Below, piece by piece: positions 27,508 through 37,369 of a DNA stretch of 64,000 bases. This stretch comes from Bdellovibrio sp. qaytius. Lineage in GTDB: Bacteria; Bdellovibrionota; Bdellovibrionia; Bdellovibrionales; Bdellovibrionaceae. Position 1 is the first letter of the stretch; every line of letters begins with the position of its first letter. The notes below the pieces were generated by a model that made no database searches, was not told the DNA's origin, and was given only the letters and a program-made list of their open reading frames with translations. The DNA is taken from positions 3,060,001 to 3,124,000 of the forward strand of contig CP025734.1 of assembly GCA_004011035.1 (NCBI GenBank), read 5' to 3'. The position numbers and the translations under genes are program-made.

Positions 27508-28656
27508 ATGAAATCACCAATGTTAACTAAGAGTTATAAGTTTTCTCAAAATCAATGGTCTGAGCCTTTTGATCCTTCAATGGATTCTGAATCCACTATG
27601 ATTTTGGTCTTCTTTGAATCAACACTGATCATCGACAAGCACTTAAAAAATCTTAAAGATGTATTTCCAAAAAGTAAAATTCTTGGTTCTTCAACTTCTG
27701 GTGAAATTCAAAATGGCGAGATCAACGACGATTCAATTGTTTGCACCGTAGTTAAATTTACTCATACGCGATTAAAATTAATTTCTACTCCCATAAATTT
27801 TGAAACTTCGGCTGAAGTGGGCAGATCTATTTCTGAATCACTGGCCTCAGCTGAATTAAAAAATATTTTACTTTTAACTGAAGGTTTAGATATCGATGGG
27901 TCTGATCTGATTAAAGAAATGCATAAGTCTTTAGTCGCTAAAAATATTAATGTGCCCATCAGTGGTGGCTTAGCTGGCGACGGAAACCGCTTTACCAATA
28001 CATTTGTTATCTTCGGCACCGAAGTTAAAACACGCCACGCTGTCGCATTAGGTTTTTACGGAGACCATATTCAAGTTTTTGCAGGCACTGGCACAGGTTG
28101 GGATCCCTTTGGACCTCCGCGTGTTGTTACTAAAGCCGCACGTAATACTGTCTATGAAATTGATGGCGTTCCAGCCTTAAAACTTTATCGTGAGTATTTA
28201 AAATCTGATGCGAAAAATCTGCCTGTATCTGGAGTGTTGTTTCCCTTAGGTGTTTCGTGGGGTAAAAATGAAAACATCGTGCGTTCGGTATCTCAAATTG
28301 ATGAAGCTAATAACGGATTAATTTTTGCCAGCCGTATTCCTGAAAACACGAAGGTTCAGCTTATGCATAGTAATGTGGTGAAACTTATCGAAGCCGCAAA
28401 ACACGTCTTAGATAATTGCCATTTAGATTTTACGAACGGCGCGCCTACGCTAGCAATCATTGTAAGTTGTATTGGCCGCCGTATGATCATGGGTCAAAAA
28501 ACTGAAGATGAAATTGAAATTATTCGCGACCGCTTACCAATTCATACTGAAATTTGCGGATTTTATTCGTACGGTGAATTTGCGCCTACATCGAATCAAC
28601 AAAACGATTTGCACAATCAAACGATGACTTTGATTGTTTTTCAGGAGAATCACTAA
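27508..28656 (+). CDS. FIST domain signal-sensing protein
   Basis: 382 aa, soluble. FIST N domain at about residues 28-215 (VFPKSKILGSSTSGEI, VPISGGLAGDG, HAVALGFYGDHI) and FIST C domain at about 216-365 (YEIDGVPALKLYREYL, IVSCIGRRMIMGQ, GFYSYGEFAPT). FIST proteins are thought to bind small ligands, possibly amino-acid-like, and feed them into signalling. Its stop codon directly adjoins the GTG of a soluble histidine kinase, so the pair is a likely sensor module. No ribosome binding site; a TACTAC box a few bases before the ATG hints at a very short leader. Confidence 0.9.
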   Translation: MKSPMLTKSYKFSQNQWSEPFDPSMDSESTMILVFFESTLIIDKHLKNLKDVFPKSKILGSSTSGEIQNGEINDDSIVCTVVKFTHTRLKLISTPINFETSAEVGRSISESLASAELKNILLLTEGLDIDGSDLIKEMHKSLVAKNINVPISGGLAGDGNRFTNTFVIFGTEVKTRHAVALGFYGDHIQVFAGTGTGWDPFGPPRVVTKAARNTVYEIDGVPALKLYREYLKSDAKNLPVSGVLFPLGVSWGKNENIVRSVSQIDEANNGLIFASRIPENTKVQLMHSNVVKLIEAAKHVLDNCHLDFTNGAPTLAIIVSCIGRRMIMGQKTEDEIEIIRDRLPIHTEICGFYSYGEFAPTSNQQNDLHNQTMTLIVFQENH

Positions 28657-29931
28657 GTGAATTCAAAAATGCTTCAAAGACAGCTAAAGAAGCTTAACTT
28701 AAATCCTGAAGAAGGCCCTGTTAACAAAAAAGAATGGCAAGACCTTATTAAGCTGATCGATGTCACTTACAACGAGTATGAAAATCACCTTTACCGCTCA
28801 CACAATACACTGAATGTAGCAACCGATGAACTTCAACGCCTTTACACAGAGCTTGAAGCAAAATCATCGCAAAAAATTCAAGTATTAGATTCAAAATTAC
28901 AAAACATCATGAGCATGGCCCCGTGTATTATTATGTGGCTAGATAACCAAGGCTATATTGAAGGTTGTAACGATTATTTTCGCCAGCTCTTAAATTTTAA
29001 TGAATCACTAGATAACAAAAAAATTACGTTAAGTGATTTAGACTTACATACCTTACAAGTTAGAGCTGAAGAATTTATTAAATCTAACCTACAGCAAACA
29101 AGTTTTACTAAGCAGATCGCCAATTATTATTTTAAAATGACTCTTAACAAAATGGTCGGACAAAATAAAATCTCAATTTTGGGATTTGACGTGACTGAAG
29201 ATTTTAACAAACAAAACACGATCAACCAAATCCAAGCTAAGGCTGTACAATCATCTAAATTAGCCGTTCTAGGTGAATTAGCCGCTGGTGTGGCCCACGA
29301 AATTAATAACCCACTGATGATTTTAACTTCGGTGGCCTTTGTTGTACAAAAGCATATCGAGCAAAATAAATTCGATCAACTGCCTGAAAAACTAGAAAAA
29401 ATTCAAAGCACGATCACTCGTATTAGCCGTATCGTAAACGGGCTTCGCACTTATGCACGTGATGGTGAAAACGATCCAATGATGCCAGTGAATATTGCTG
29501 ATGTTATTTTAGAATCATTAGAATTATGCGTTGAAAGTATTCGTTATCAAAATATCGAAATCACTTTTGATAATCAAATGACGATTCCGGCCATTGTAAG
29601 CTGTCGTGATACGCAAATTTCGCAGGTTATTTTAAATTTAATCAGCAATGCTAAAGATGCCGTTCTGCCCCTTAAAGAAAAATGGATTAAAGTTATTTTA
29701 CGCCAAGTTGAAAAGAATGTTGTCTTAGAAGTTATGGATTCTGGATCTGGAATTTCATTAGATATTCGCGAACAAATCTTTCAACCTTTTTTCACAACCA
29801 AAGATGTGGGTAACGGAACCGGCTTAGGGTTAAGTATTTCGAATGAAATTATTAAAACGCACTATGGTCGACTTTTTGTAGACCATAATCACCCGAACAC
29901 TTGTTTTACAATTGAATTACCGTTGGCTTAG
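28657..29931 (+). CDS. Soluble PAS-domain histidine kinase, FIST partner
   Basis: 424 aa, no membrane segment. Residues 1-80 form the helical N-terminal region found in many FIST-linked kinases (RQLKKLNLNPEEG...WQDLIKLIDVTYNEYE). A PAS-like domain follows at ~85-185 (APCIIMWLDNQGYIEGCND). HisKA has His214 in GVAHEINNPL; the ATPase has N box NLISNAKDAV, G1 VMDSGSGIS, F and G2 FFTTKDVGNGTGLGLSIS. The GTG start is preceded by AGGAG. No response regulator is adjacent, so it is an orphan kinase in this window. Confidence 0.93.
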   Translation: MNSKMLQRQLKKLNLNPEEGPVNKKEWQDLIKLIDVTYNEYENHLYRSHNTLNVATDELQRLYTELEAKSSQKIQVLDSKLQNIMSMAPCIIMWLDNQGYIEGCNDYFRQLLNFNESLDNKKITLSDLDLHTLQVRAEEFIKSNLQQTSFTKQIANYYFKMTLNKMVGQNKISILGFDVTEDFNKQNTINQIQAKAVQSSKLAVLGELAAGVAHEINNPLMILTSVAFVVQKHIEQNKFDQLPEKLEKIQSTITRISRIVNGLRTYARDGENDPMMPVNIADVILESLELCVESIRYQNIEITFDNQMTIPAIVSCRDTQISQVILNLISNAKDAVLPLKEKWIKVILRQVEKNVVLEVMDSGSGISLDIREQIFQPFFTTKDVGNGTGLGLSISNEIIKTHYGRLFVDHNHPNTCFTIELPLA

Positions 29932-30839
29932 ATCTTTAACGTACCAACACGACCTACGCGTGATGATAAGGTATGATTCATTTGTGGCTCTAACCAACGA
30001 TTAATAGCGCACAGTTTGTCGATATCAAGGCCTGTGACAACATCCATACCATTAAACATGTAAACCACGTCTTCAGTCGAAACGTTGCCTGTAGCGCCCT
30101 TTGCATACGGACAACCACCAAGGCCACCGATGCTTGAATCAAATACGCGAACTCCAACTTTATAAGCTTCAAGAATGTTGGCTAAAGCTTGGCCGCGTGT
30201 ATCGTGAAAATGTCCTGCTAATTTTGCAATAGGCACAACTTTTTTTAATTTTTTAAATAATGAATTAACTTGGTTAACTGTGGCGACACCAATCGTGTCA
30301 CCGATTGAGATTTCATAACAGCCCATCTTGTAAAGGCGCTTCGCTAACTCGACGACTTTCTTTTCTGGGACAGCACCCTCAAACGGGCATCCAAAGCACA
30401 CCGATAAATAGCCGCGCACTTTGATTTTATTTTTCTTAGCCAGCTTCATAATCGGCTCGAAGCGTTTAAAGCTTTCTTCGATACTGCAGTTAATATTTTT
30501 CAGCGAAAAGGCTTCTGAACTTGAAGCAAAGATGGCGATCTCTTTTACACCTGAATCAAGTGCACTTTGCATTCCGATTTCATTCGGAACCAAAACACTT
30601 GATTGAAATTTTTTATAATCGGGATATTTTTTTAAAACTAGCGTCGTCAGTTCTTTTGAAACAGCCATTTGTGGCACCCATTTAGGTGACACAAATGCAC
30701 CGACTTCAAAAGTTTTTGTTCCGGCAGCTATAAGTTTTTCTAAAAGTTCAAAACGTTGAGATACAGAAAGATTTGTGGATTCATTTTGTAATCCATCACG
30801 TAAACCTACTTCAACGATTTTAACTTTTGTCTTTGCCAC
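29928..30839 (-). CDS. mvaB: Hydroxymethylglutaryl-CoA lyase
   Basis: 303 aa. It cleaves HMG-CoA to acetoacetate and acetyl-CoA, the last step of leucine degradation. TIM-barrel start VEVGLRDGLQNES with the catalytic Arg-Asp, SVCFGCPFEG, GDTIGVATV, AGHFHDTRGQALAN with metal-binding His, and GGLGGCPYAKGATGNVSTED with the active-site Cys. It sits 2 bp after the biotin carrier gene. GTG start. The last 4 bp overlap the end of the convergent histidine kinase gene. Confidence 0.95.
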   Translation of the reverse strand: MAKTKVKIVEVGLRDGLQNESTNLSVSQRFELLEKLIAAGTKTFEVGAFVSPKWVPQMAVSKELTTLVLKKYPDYKKFQSSVLVPNEIGMQSALDSGVKEIAIFASSSEAFSLKNINCSIEESFKRFEPIMKLAKKNKIKVRGYLSVCFGCPFEGAVPEKKVVELAKRLYKMGCYEISIGDTIGVATVNQVNSLFKKLKKVVPIAKLAGHFHDTRGQALANILEAYKVGVRVFDSSIGGLGGCPYAKGATGNVSTEDVVYMFNGMDVVTGLDIDKLCAINRWLEPQMNHTLSSRVGRVGTLKI

Positions 30840-30841
30840 GT

Positions 30842-31207
30842 TTATTTACTTTCTACCTTAACTAGCTTAACAAGAACCGCGCCAACCTGAACCTGATCAT
30901 TTACCTTAGCTGAAACTGTTTCTACAGTCGTCGCAAGGTCAGATTTAAGCGTGTATTCCATTTTCATCGCTTCCATTACTAAAAGCGCTTGGCCCACAGC
31001 TACGCTGTCGCCTTCTTTCACAAATACTTTGGTAATTTTACCCGGCATCGGGGCAAGAATCATATCAGGAGTTGCTGTGTTAGATTTTTTACGGCGTTGG
31101 CCTTCGGCAGATAAATCAGCGATATCATAAGACCAAGTTTCGCTACCTGATTTGATCCAAAGAGTTTGGCCAACTTTTTCAACCTGCATGTTGTCGATAA
31201 TTTTCAT
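30842..31207 (-). CDS. Biotin carboxyl carrier protein of an acyl-CoA carboxylase
   Basis: 121 aa from the ATG at 31207, preceded by GGAGAGG; this start overlaps the biotin carboxylase stop codon as TAATG. The biotinyl domain is in the last 75 residues: [18 protein letters not shown] and [13 protein letters not shown], with Lys in MKM as the biotin acceptor. It is the third part of the methylcrotonyl-CoA (or similar) carboxylase, here encoded separately from the biotin carboxylase rather than fused to it. Confidence 0.93.
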   Translation of the reverse strand: MKIIDNMQVEKVGQTLWIKSGSETWSYDIADLSAEGQRRKKSNTATPDMILAPMPGKITKVFVKEGDSVAVGQALLVMEAMKMEYTLKSDLATTVETVSAKVNDQVQVGAVLVKLVKVESK

Positions 31208-32706
31208 TAGATACCTCTCCAATGACTTAACCAAGGTGAGTTTTCAGAAGTCGTTGCTGCTGAAGCTGTAACGCCAGATCCCGCACCACCTGCGATAAAT
31301 TTTTTGTAAACTTCTTGGCTTAGTTTCTTGCGATCGGCTTCAACATGTTTTGATTTCAAACCATCAGCAAAATTCTTCTCGATAAAACGAGTTGTCATTG
31401 TGCCGTCAATAAATTCAGGGTGCGATAAAATTTCAATAAGGTACGGAATATTTGTGTGAACACCAAACACTGTTGAATCTTTTAATACGCGAATCATTTT
31501 TTCAATCGCGCGCGGACGAGATTCATCCCACACAATCGCTTTAGCAATCATCGGGTCATAATGTGAAGTGATTGTATCACCTTTATCAAATCCGAATTCA
31601 TAACGTCTGCGTGGCCCTTCAGGCCAGTGAACTGTTCCTAGTAAACCTGTTGAAGGCACTCCACCCATGTATGAATTTTCGGCGTAGATACGACATTCAA
31701 TCGAATGGCCGCGTGGAATTCTAATTTCGTTATCGTTCCAAACAAACTTATCTTGCGCAGTTAAGATTTGCATCTTTACTAAATCAACACCAAGAACTTC
31801 TTCAGTCACTGGATGTTCTACTTGTAAACGCGTGTTTACTTCTAATAAATAAAATTGACCGTCTTGTAATAGAAATTCAACAGTACCGGCACCTTTGTAT
31901 TTTCCAAGAGTTCCAAGTGTAACTGCCACTTCACCCATTTTGCGGCGAAGGTCTTCAGTTAATGAAGGCGACGTGGCTTCTTCGATAATTTTTTGGTGAC
32001 GACGTTGAACAGAACATTCGCGGTCAAACAAATGCATTACTTTACCCGTGCTATCACCGAAAATTTGAAATTCGATATGTTTTGCGCGATCTAAATATTT
32101 TTCTAAGAATACGATCTCTGAACCGAAAGCTGATTTAGCTTCACGTTGTGCAGATTCGATTTGTTCAGCGGCCTCAGACATTTGTCTGATTAATTTCATA
32201 CCGCGACCACCACCACCGGCAGCAGCTTTAACGATCACAGGTAAACCAATCACTTCAACTTCTTTAAGTAAAGTTTGTAGTGTTTGATCTGCGCCTTCAT
32301 AACCAGGAACTAGTGGAAGGCCTGCTTTTTTAGCTAAGGCTTTACAACTGACCTTATCGCCTAATGTGCGAATTGATTGATGAGAAGGGCCAATAAAAAT
32401 TAAACCTGCTTGTTCGCAACGTTGAGCGAAGTCTGCGTTTTCAGACAGAAATCCAAAACCTGGGTGAACTGCTTGAGCTCCCATGGCTATGGCGCCTTGA
32501 ATATTAGCTTCGATATTTAAATAACTTTCAGCCGTAGCTGCTGGACCGATACACACTTTGTGAGTCGCCATACGAAAAGCGCGAGAATGAATATCAGCTT
32601 CAGAATGCAGCAATACGGTCTCTAGACCTAGCTCTTCACAGGCTTTGATAATTCGAACAGCGACTTCTCCACGATTGGCAATGGCAACACGGCTAAATTT
32701 TGGCAT
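31207..32706 (-). CDS. Biotin carboxylase subunit of methylcrotonyl-CoA-type carboxylase
   Basis: 499 aa. ATP-grasp biotin carboxylase: [48 protein letters not shown] (glycine-rich ATP loop), [27 protein letters not shown], and [14 protein letters not shown] with the catalytic Arg/Glu. It lacks the C-terminal biotin domain that fused MccA/LiuD proteins (~660 aa) carry; that domain is the next gene. Neighbouring mvaB, liuC and liuB make methylcrotonyl-CoA the likely substrate. No ribosome binding site; a TATACC box lies seven bases before the ATG. Confidence 0.9.
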   Translation of the reverse strand: MPKFSRVAIANRGEVAVRIIKACEELGLETVLLHSEADIHSRAFRMATHKVCIGPAATAESYLNIEANIQGAIAMGAQAVHPGFGFLSENADFAQRCEQAGLIFIGPSHQSIRTLGDKVSCKALAKKAGLPLVPGYEGADQTLQTLLKEVEVIGLPVIVKAAAGGGGRGMKLIRQMSEAAEQIESAQREAKSAFGSEIVFLEKYLDRAKHIEFQIFGDSTGKVMHLFDRECSVQRRHQKIIEEATSPSLTEDLRRKMGEVAVTLGTLGKYKGAGTVEFLLQDGQFYLLEVNTRLQVEHPVTEEVLGVDLVKMQILTAQDKFVWNDNEIRIPRGHSIECRIYAENSYMGGVPSTGLLGTVHWPEGPRRRYEFGFDKGDTITSHYDPMIAKAIVWDESRPRAIEKMIRVLKDSTVFGVHTNIPYLIEILSHPEFIDGTMTTRFIEKNFADGLKSKHVEADRKKLSQEVYKKFIAGGAGSGVTASAATTSENSPWLSHWRGI

Positions 32707-32715
32707 AAAATAAGG

Positions 32716-32752
32716 TATAAACTTCTTTTAAAGTTTTGTACAATAATACGTA
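32716..32752. promoter_or_regulatory. Overlapping divergent promoters
   Basis: Rightward: -10 TACAAT at 32739-32744, seven bases before the ATG at 32752. Leftward: TATACC seven bases before the biotin carboxylase ATG, with TTGTAC 18 bases further as -35; this TTGTAC overlaps the rightward -10. Neither gene has a Shine-Dalgarno site, so both transcripts may be leaderless. Inference from spacing. Confidence 0.4.
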
Positions 32753-33129
32753 TGAAGATTGGCCTCTATTTAGATCAAGTTGCTATGCATATATTAAACC
32801 GAGGCATTTTTGTCAGTTGCGAACCCGTGGATCGCATAGAATCTGCTCAACCAGGCCTTGTCGACGAGCGCTTAAGCGAAGTCGGAATGGTTTATTTGGT
32901 TTGTGATACTGAAAAAGAAATTCAAGGCAAAGCCAAGCTAACAGATGCTTTTATCACCACGTATGGTGATCCAGATCCGATCATGCTCGAACATATGGGC
33001 TTTAAAGATAAACCCGAAAGATTCAAAACTGAATATGCCGGGTTATTTAAACATCAGTTTCCAGAAGATCCGTTGATGGATGAAACTGAGTTATTCGTTT
33101 GTATTTACGAACCTGTCAAAGATAGCTAA
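32752..33129 (+). CDS. Small cytoplasmic protein of unknown function
   Basis: 125 aa; no sure family. No signal or membrane segment. Acidic, with strands MKIGLYLDQVAMHIL, GMVYLVCD and LFVCIYEPV, and a central DAFITTYGDPDPIMLEHMG. The shape is loosely like an ASCH-type RNA-binding fold but I cannot support that. Divergent from the biotin carboxylase gene and convergent (6 bp gap) with the DUF4360 lipoprotein. Confidence 0.55.
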   Translation: MKIGLYLDQVAMHILNRGIFVSCEPVDRIESAQPGLVDERLSEVGMVYLVCDTEKEIQGKAKLTDAFITTYGDPDPIMLEHMGFKDKPERFKTEYAGLFKHQFPEDPLMDETELFVCIYEPVKDS

Positions 33130-33135
33130 TTATTT

Positions 33136-33894
33136 TTACTTACATTGTTCCCATTGCAGATGGTAAGCGACGCTGCCATCTAGACTATCAAGCATGATCA
33201 TTGCTTGTTCACCAGTTGGATTTGTCATCACCATAATCTTTGCATCAATTTCTAAATTATAAATACCACCACACGTGTTTGCAATAGCATTGGGACCTAA
33301 TGGTTTAGTTTCAATATTTGCACTCATAAAAAAGTCTTCAGAATTTGGACCTTCGAAAACTTGAACACTTCTAACTCTTGGCCCAACGACTTTCTTAAGT
33401 TCATGGCGAATACGATGAACAGCTACTAACTTACCACGTGCTTTGTTCGGAATAGATTTAAACCCACGGTAATCCATTTGCGCAACAGCCATGCGATAAC
33501 CAGCTGGCGCCTCGATCGGAATAATTATTTCACAATTTTTTTCTGTCGTTTGTTTGTTCGCACCGGCTCCCGCTTCAGTTGTGAACTGATTAAACACGAT
33601 TGAAACAGCACGGTTATCTGTTGTCATTGCTACCCCGGCAGAACCTGCTGGGCATCCTGTTCCTGAATAGACAGGTTTATACAAAATAACTTTTGATGGA
33701 GCTGGCTTATCTTTTTTAGGTTTTGAATGATTCTTACGGTTGTCAAAAAACGGTTGATCCACGTCCGCCTGATCATCCTGATTGACACCAACATTGCCAG
33801 GTTTTGGCGACATAGCACCTGGTTGTGCTTGAGAATTAAGACAAGATGTTAAAACTAAGGCCAAAATGGCTATGAAATTGCGTTTTATGAGCAT
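33136..33894 (-). CDS. DUF4360 family lipoprotein
   Basis: 252 aa. Lipobox LVLTSC gives the lipid anchor at Cys18. A low-complexity Asp/Lys/Pro linker (to about residue 70) precedes the DUF4360 domain: SGTGCPAGSAGVAM, VSIVFNQFTTEAGAG, KNCEIIIPIEAPAGYRM and the closing pair around NTCGGIYNLEIDAKIM. Function of the domain is unknown; in other organisms it is exported. Ribosome site GGGGGAACC before the ATG. Confidence 0.8.
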   Translation of the reverse strand: MLIKRNFIAILALVLTSCLNSQAQPGAMSPKPGNVGVNQDDQADVDQPFFDNRKNHSKPKKDKPAPSKVILYKPVYSGTGCPAGSAGVAMTTDNRAVSIVFNQFTTEAGAGANKQTTEKNCEIIIPIEAPAGYRMAVAQMDYRGFKSIPNKARGKLVAVHRIRHELKKVVGPRVRSVQVFEGPNSEDFFMSANIETKPLGPNAIANTCGGIYNLEIDAKIMVMTNPTGEQAMIMLDSLDGSVAYHLQWEQCK

Positions 33895-33955
33895 GGTTCC
33901 CCCGTTACTAATAGAGATAGCAAGCGAGGGACCAAGTTTTTCAAATATCTAATAA

Positions 33956-34261
33956 TTAATGGACGTTAGCGTGGTCGATTGAATCATGACCTTCTAGTTT
34001 TACTAATTTGTTATAAATACCAATTAGCATAAAACTTGGAACCCATAACCCCACAAAATTTGCTAATGATCTTTTTTGTGTGAAGGCAGCAATACCTGCC
34101 GAAAGGGCCATACTAGCTATCGCCAAAGTTAGGTAACTGACTGAGGGCACCTTAGCTGTCACATCTTCGATTCGTTTTGTTAGTTCGCCTTCATGTGGAA
34201 TTTTATTCGAATATTTTCCCATGAAACCACGCATTGTATTTTGCATTGTAGGTTGCTTCAT
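33956..34261 (-). CDS. Small membrane protein of unknown function
   Basis: 101 aa with two predicted helices, VSYLTLAIASMALSAGIAAF and FVGLWVPSFMLIGIYNKLV, and basic/polar ends. AAGGAG precedes the ATG at good distance. It lies between the liuC gene and the DUF4360 gene on the same strand; no family known to me. Confidence 0.7.
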   Translation of the reverse strand: MKQPTMQNTMRGFMGKYSNKIPHEGELTKRIEDVTAKVPSVSYLTLAIASMALSAGIAAFTQKRSLANFVGLWVPSFMLIGIYNKLVKLEGHDSIDHANVH

Positions 34262-34325
34262 AAATAACTCCTTCTGTTTATGTCACAAACAGATTCGAGC
34301 AATCTTTACGCCAGAGGATAAAATT

Positions 34326-35093
34326 CTATTTTGATTTGTTTAAAAAACCCTTCAAACGCTCTTGTCCTTCTTTAGACATTCTGCGCTCGCTAATAACTGT
34401 CGTCGTTAGTTTTTTCTGTGTGGCCCAAGATGACCCATATTTAGAAATCTCGATATTGTTTAATAATTTTTTTGTTTCGCGAATGGCTTCTAAACCTAAA
34501 TTAGAAAATTTGCGAGCTTCAGTTAAACCGTCTTCAATATTTTTAATGACGTGAACTAAACCTAATCGCTGCGCTGTATGTGAATCAAAAATTTCAGCAT
34601 TCAACATATACGGGCGAACTTGGCTATCAGCACATTTACGTAAAATAAAAGACGAAATCACAGCCGGAGATAATCCTAATTTAACTTCGCTGAAACAGTA
34701 TTTTGTAGCTTCATCAGCGATCACATAATCACAGGCTGCGATTAAGCCCAAAGCACCACCAAAAGCTGCACCATGAACTAAACCAATCACCGGAGCTTCA
34801 CATAAAGCGATGGCTTCAAACATATCCCAAAGTTTTTCTGAATCTTTGATGTTTTGTTCGAATGAAAAATCAACCATCGATTTCATCCAGTTTAAATCAG
34901 CCCCAGCACAAAATGCTGTGCCTGCACCTTTTAAAACTACAGCACGAACAGTTTTATCTTTCGAAAGTTTTTGAAAAATTTCAGTAATTTCTGAAATCAT
35001 TTCTGGATTAAACGCGTTTTTTAATTCGGGTTTATTCAATTCAACAATCTTGATCGTGTTGTCATTTAAATCTGAAGAAATACTAATGTTCAT
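34326..35093 (-). CDS. liuC: Enoyl-CoA hydratase, probable methylglutaconyl-CoA hydratase
   Basis: 255 aa crotonase fold. LNKPELKNAFNPEMI, the oxyanion segment VVLKGAGTAFCAGADLNWM, and GLVHGAAFGGALGLIAACDYVIAD with the second oxyanion Gly; FSEVKLGLSPAVIS carries the catalytic Glu. Placement 5 bp after the carboxyltransferase gene makes methylglutaconyl-CoA hydratase of leucine degradation the likely role; a general enoyl-CoA hydratase cannot be ruled out by motifs. Confidence 0.85.
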   Translation of the reverse strand: MNISISSDLNDNTIKIVELNKPELKNAFNPEMISEITEIFQKLSKDKTVRAVVLKGAGTAFCAGADLNWMKSMVDFSFEQNIKDSEKLWDMFEAIALCEAPVIGLVHGAAFGGALGLIAACDYVIADEATKYCFSEVKLGLSPAVISSFILRKCADSQVRPYMLNAEIFDSHTAQRLGLVHVIKNIEDGLTEARKFSNLGLEAIRETKKLLNNIEISKYGSSWATQKKLTTTVISERRMSKEGQERLKGFLNKSK

Positions 35094-35098
35094 ACGAC

Positions 35099-36703
35099 CT
35101 ACATTCTAAAAACGCCCTGAAGTTTTGGACCCCAGTCAGCGTTTAGACTTGCTGAAATTCCTAAAGCTAATACACGACGTGTATCAACCGGATCGATGAT
35201 GCCATCATCCCACATACGAGCTGTAGAAAAATACGCAGAACTCTCGTAATCATATTTTTCTAGAGTTGGTTTTTTAAATTCTTCTTGTTCTTTGGCTGTC
35301 ATGCTTTGGCCTTTAGCCGCTAACTGATCAAGCTTAACAGTTAATAAAACATTGGCCGCTTGTTCACCGCCCATGACACTGATGCGCGCATTTGGCCACA
35401 TCCACATTTGGCGCGGTTGATAAGCGCGACCACACATACCGTAGTTACCTGCGCCGTATGATCCACCAATCACGATTGTAAATTTTGGTACGCGCGCATT
35501 TGAAACGGCCATAACCATTTTTGCACCGTGCTTAGCGATACCTTCTTGTTCGTATTTTTTACCAACCATAAAGCCAGTAATATTTTGTAAGAAAATCAAT
35601 GGCACTTCACGCTGTTCGCACAATTCAATAAAGTGAGCCGCTTTTTGCGCTGACTCACTAAATAGAACTCCGTTATTTGCAATAATTCCAACTGGCATTC
35701 CCCATATGTGAGCAAATCCTGTGACTAAAGATTTTCCGTATAAAGGTTTAAATTCATGAAACTTAGAACCATCAACGATGCGAGCGATAATTTCGCGCAC
35801 ATCAAACGGAATACGCGAATCTGCAGGTAAAATTCCGTACATTTCATTCGCGTCGAACAAAGGTTCTTCGATGGGTTGCAATTTTAAAGTGATCGTTTTT
35901 TTATGATTTAAATGTTTTACGATTGAACGAGTAATTTCAATCGCGTGTTGATCATCTTCAGCAAAATGATCTGTTACGCCTGATATTTCACAGTGCGTAT
36001 TTGCTCCACCTAACACTTGCGCATCAACAACTTCACCCGTTGCAGCTTTGACTAATGGAGGGCCACCTAAAAAAATTGTTCCGTTATCTTTTACGATGAC
36101 GTTTTCATCTGACATCGATGGAACATAAGCTCCACCAGCAGTGCAAGAACCCATAACTACAGAAATTTGTGGAATGTTACGCGCTGACATGCGGGCTTGG
36201 TTATAAAAAATTCTTCCGAAATGATCACGGTCTGGAAACACTTCTGATTGCAATGGTAAAAATGCTCCGCCGCTATCAACTAAGTAAATACAAGGTAAGC
36301 CATTTTCTAGAGCCACTTCTTGCGCACGTAAATGTTTTTTCACTGTCATCGGAAAGTATGTTCCACCTTTTACCGTGGCATCGTTGGCAACGATTATACA
36401 CTCAACACCTTGAATAACACCAATACCAGTGATCACACCGGCTGCTGGCGCTTGGTCTTCGTACATACCGTACGCGGCTAATGTTGAAAATTCTAAAAAC
36501 GCCGTGCCTGTATCTAGCAAAGCCTCAACACGTTCACGCGCTGTAAGTTTACCGCGCGCTTTATGTTTTTTTTGTGCTTCTTCGCCGCCGCCTAATTTAA
36601 TTTTTGCAACTTTGGCGCGCCAGTTTTCAACTGTCGACATCATTTGTTTATAATTTTTTTTAAAATCTTCTGATTGAGTTTGTACGCTAGTTTCTAGAAT
36701 CAC
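35099..36703 (-). CDS. liuB: Methylcrotonoyl-CoA carboxylase carboxyltransferase subunit
   Basis: 534 aa, the usual MccB length. It transfers CO2 from carboxybiotin to methylcrotonyl-CoA. [68 protein letters not shown] and [17 protein letters not shown] are typical; SGGAFLPLQ distinguishes it from propionyl-CoA type enzymes. GTG start, preceded by GAGG. Its biotin carboxylase and carrier partners are 2.4 kb away across four other genes. Confidence 0.93.
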   Translation of the reverse strand: MILETSVQTQSEDFKKNYKQMMSTVENWRAKVAKIKLGGGEEAQKKHKARGKLTARERVEALLDTGTAFLEFSTLAAYGMYEDQAPAAGVITGIGVIQGVECIIVANDATVKGGTYFPMTVKKHLRAQEVALENGLPCIYLVDSGGAFLPLQSEVFPDRDHFGRIFYNQARMSARNIPQISVVMGSCTAGGAYVPSMSDENVIVKDNGTIFLGGPPLVKAATGEVVDAQVLGGANTHCEISGVTDHFAEDDQHAIEITRSIVKHLNHKKTITLKLQPIEEPLFDANEMYGILPADSRIPFDVREIIARIVDGSKFHEFKPLYGKSLVTGFAHIWGMPVGIIANNGVLFSESAQKAAHFIELCEQREVPLIFLQNITGFMVGKKYEQEGIAKHGAKMVMAVSNARVPKFTIVIGGSYGAGNYGMCGRAYQPRQMWMWPNARISVMGGEQAANVLLTVKLDQLAAKGQSMTAKEQEEFKKPTLEKYDYESSAYFSTARMWDDGIIDPVDTRRVLALGISASLNADWGPKLQGVFRM

Positions 36704-36727
36704 AATATCCTCGGGTTCGCAAAATTC

Positions 36728-37294
36728 TTAAGCTAATAGCTTAAGTTTAATAATATTTAATTTAAGTTTTAAAGTGTCAGCATGGCTGGAATTTTTAGCG
36801 GCGATATAAACCGTGCCTTCAAAAGCCACATGATCATTTTTTTGAAGCGATAAAATTAATTTATCCATGTCGTCTTCGCTGCAAGAAAACTGCAACTGAA
36901 GTTCTTTATCCCAACGGGTATTTTTATTAAGCTCAATTTGGTAGCTTTTGATTTCCCATAGGTTTTTTGCCCAATGTTTAGCAATGTAAGTGCTGATCAT
37001 TTCTAAACCAGCATTAACCACTAATCCTGCATGTATTTGATTATGAAAATCGCAGTTTGTGCTCTGATAAGGGATCTTAGCCGTGATATTTTCATCACCT
37101 GCTTCAGTAATGCTAAATCCTGTGCCTAATAATTCAGGTGCTAACCAATCTAACGCGTAGCTTAATGCAGGCTTGAACAAAGAAGGCGTGTGAAGATCGC
37201 TCCAGATTTTGAAATCTCTGATTTTATCGACGTAATTCAGTTGTAAATTTCCGACTAATTTCTTTTTCATAGCTTGATTGCCCGACACTAACAT
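36728..37294 (-). CDS. Hotdog-fold thioesterase-like protein
   Basis: 188 aa. After ~35 residues a hotdog domain is readable: LGTGFSITEAGDENITAKIPY strand pair split here, and NQIHAGLVVNAGLEMISTY as the central helix with its GLxxxAGxE pattern. This resembles YiiD/DUF4442-type acyl-CoA thioesterases. It heads the liuB-liuC block, so it could act on a branched acyl-CoA; that is inference. The start is ATG at 37294 or 37270; neither has a clear ribosome site. Confidence 0.65.
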   Translation of the reverse strand: MLVSGNQAMKKKLVGNLQLNYVDKIRDFKIWSDLHTPSLFKPALSYALDWLAPELLGTGFSITEAGDENITAKIPYQSTNCDFHNQIHAGLVVNAGLEMISTYIAKHWAKNLWEIKSYQIELNKNTRWDKELQLQFSCSEDDMDKLILSLQKNDHVAFEGTVYIAAKNSSHADTLKLKLNIIKLKLLA

Positions 37295-37369
37295 GGTGAA
37301 GTTGGCTTGTACACCACTTGATCTGCCATCGGCAGAACTTATTCTAAAGGTATGATAGGAACTTGTACT

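Noticed and set aside
36169-36653. Two plus-strand open frames inside liuB
   Set aside because: Antisense shadow of a well-supported carboxyltransferase gene.
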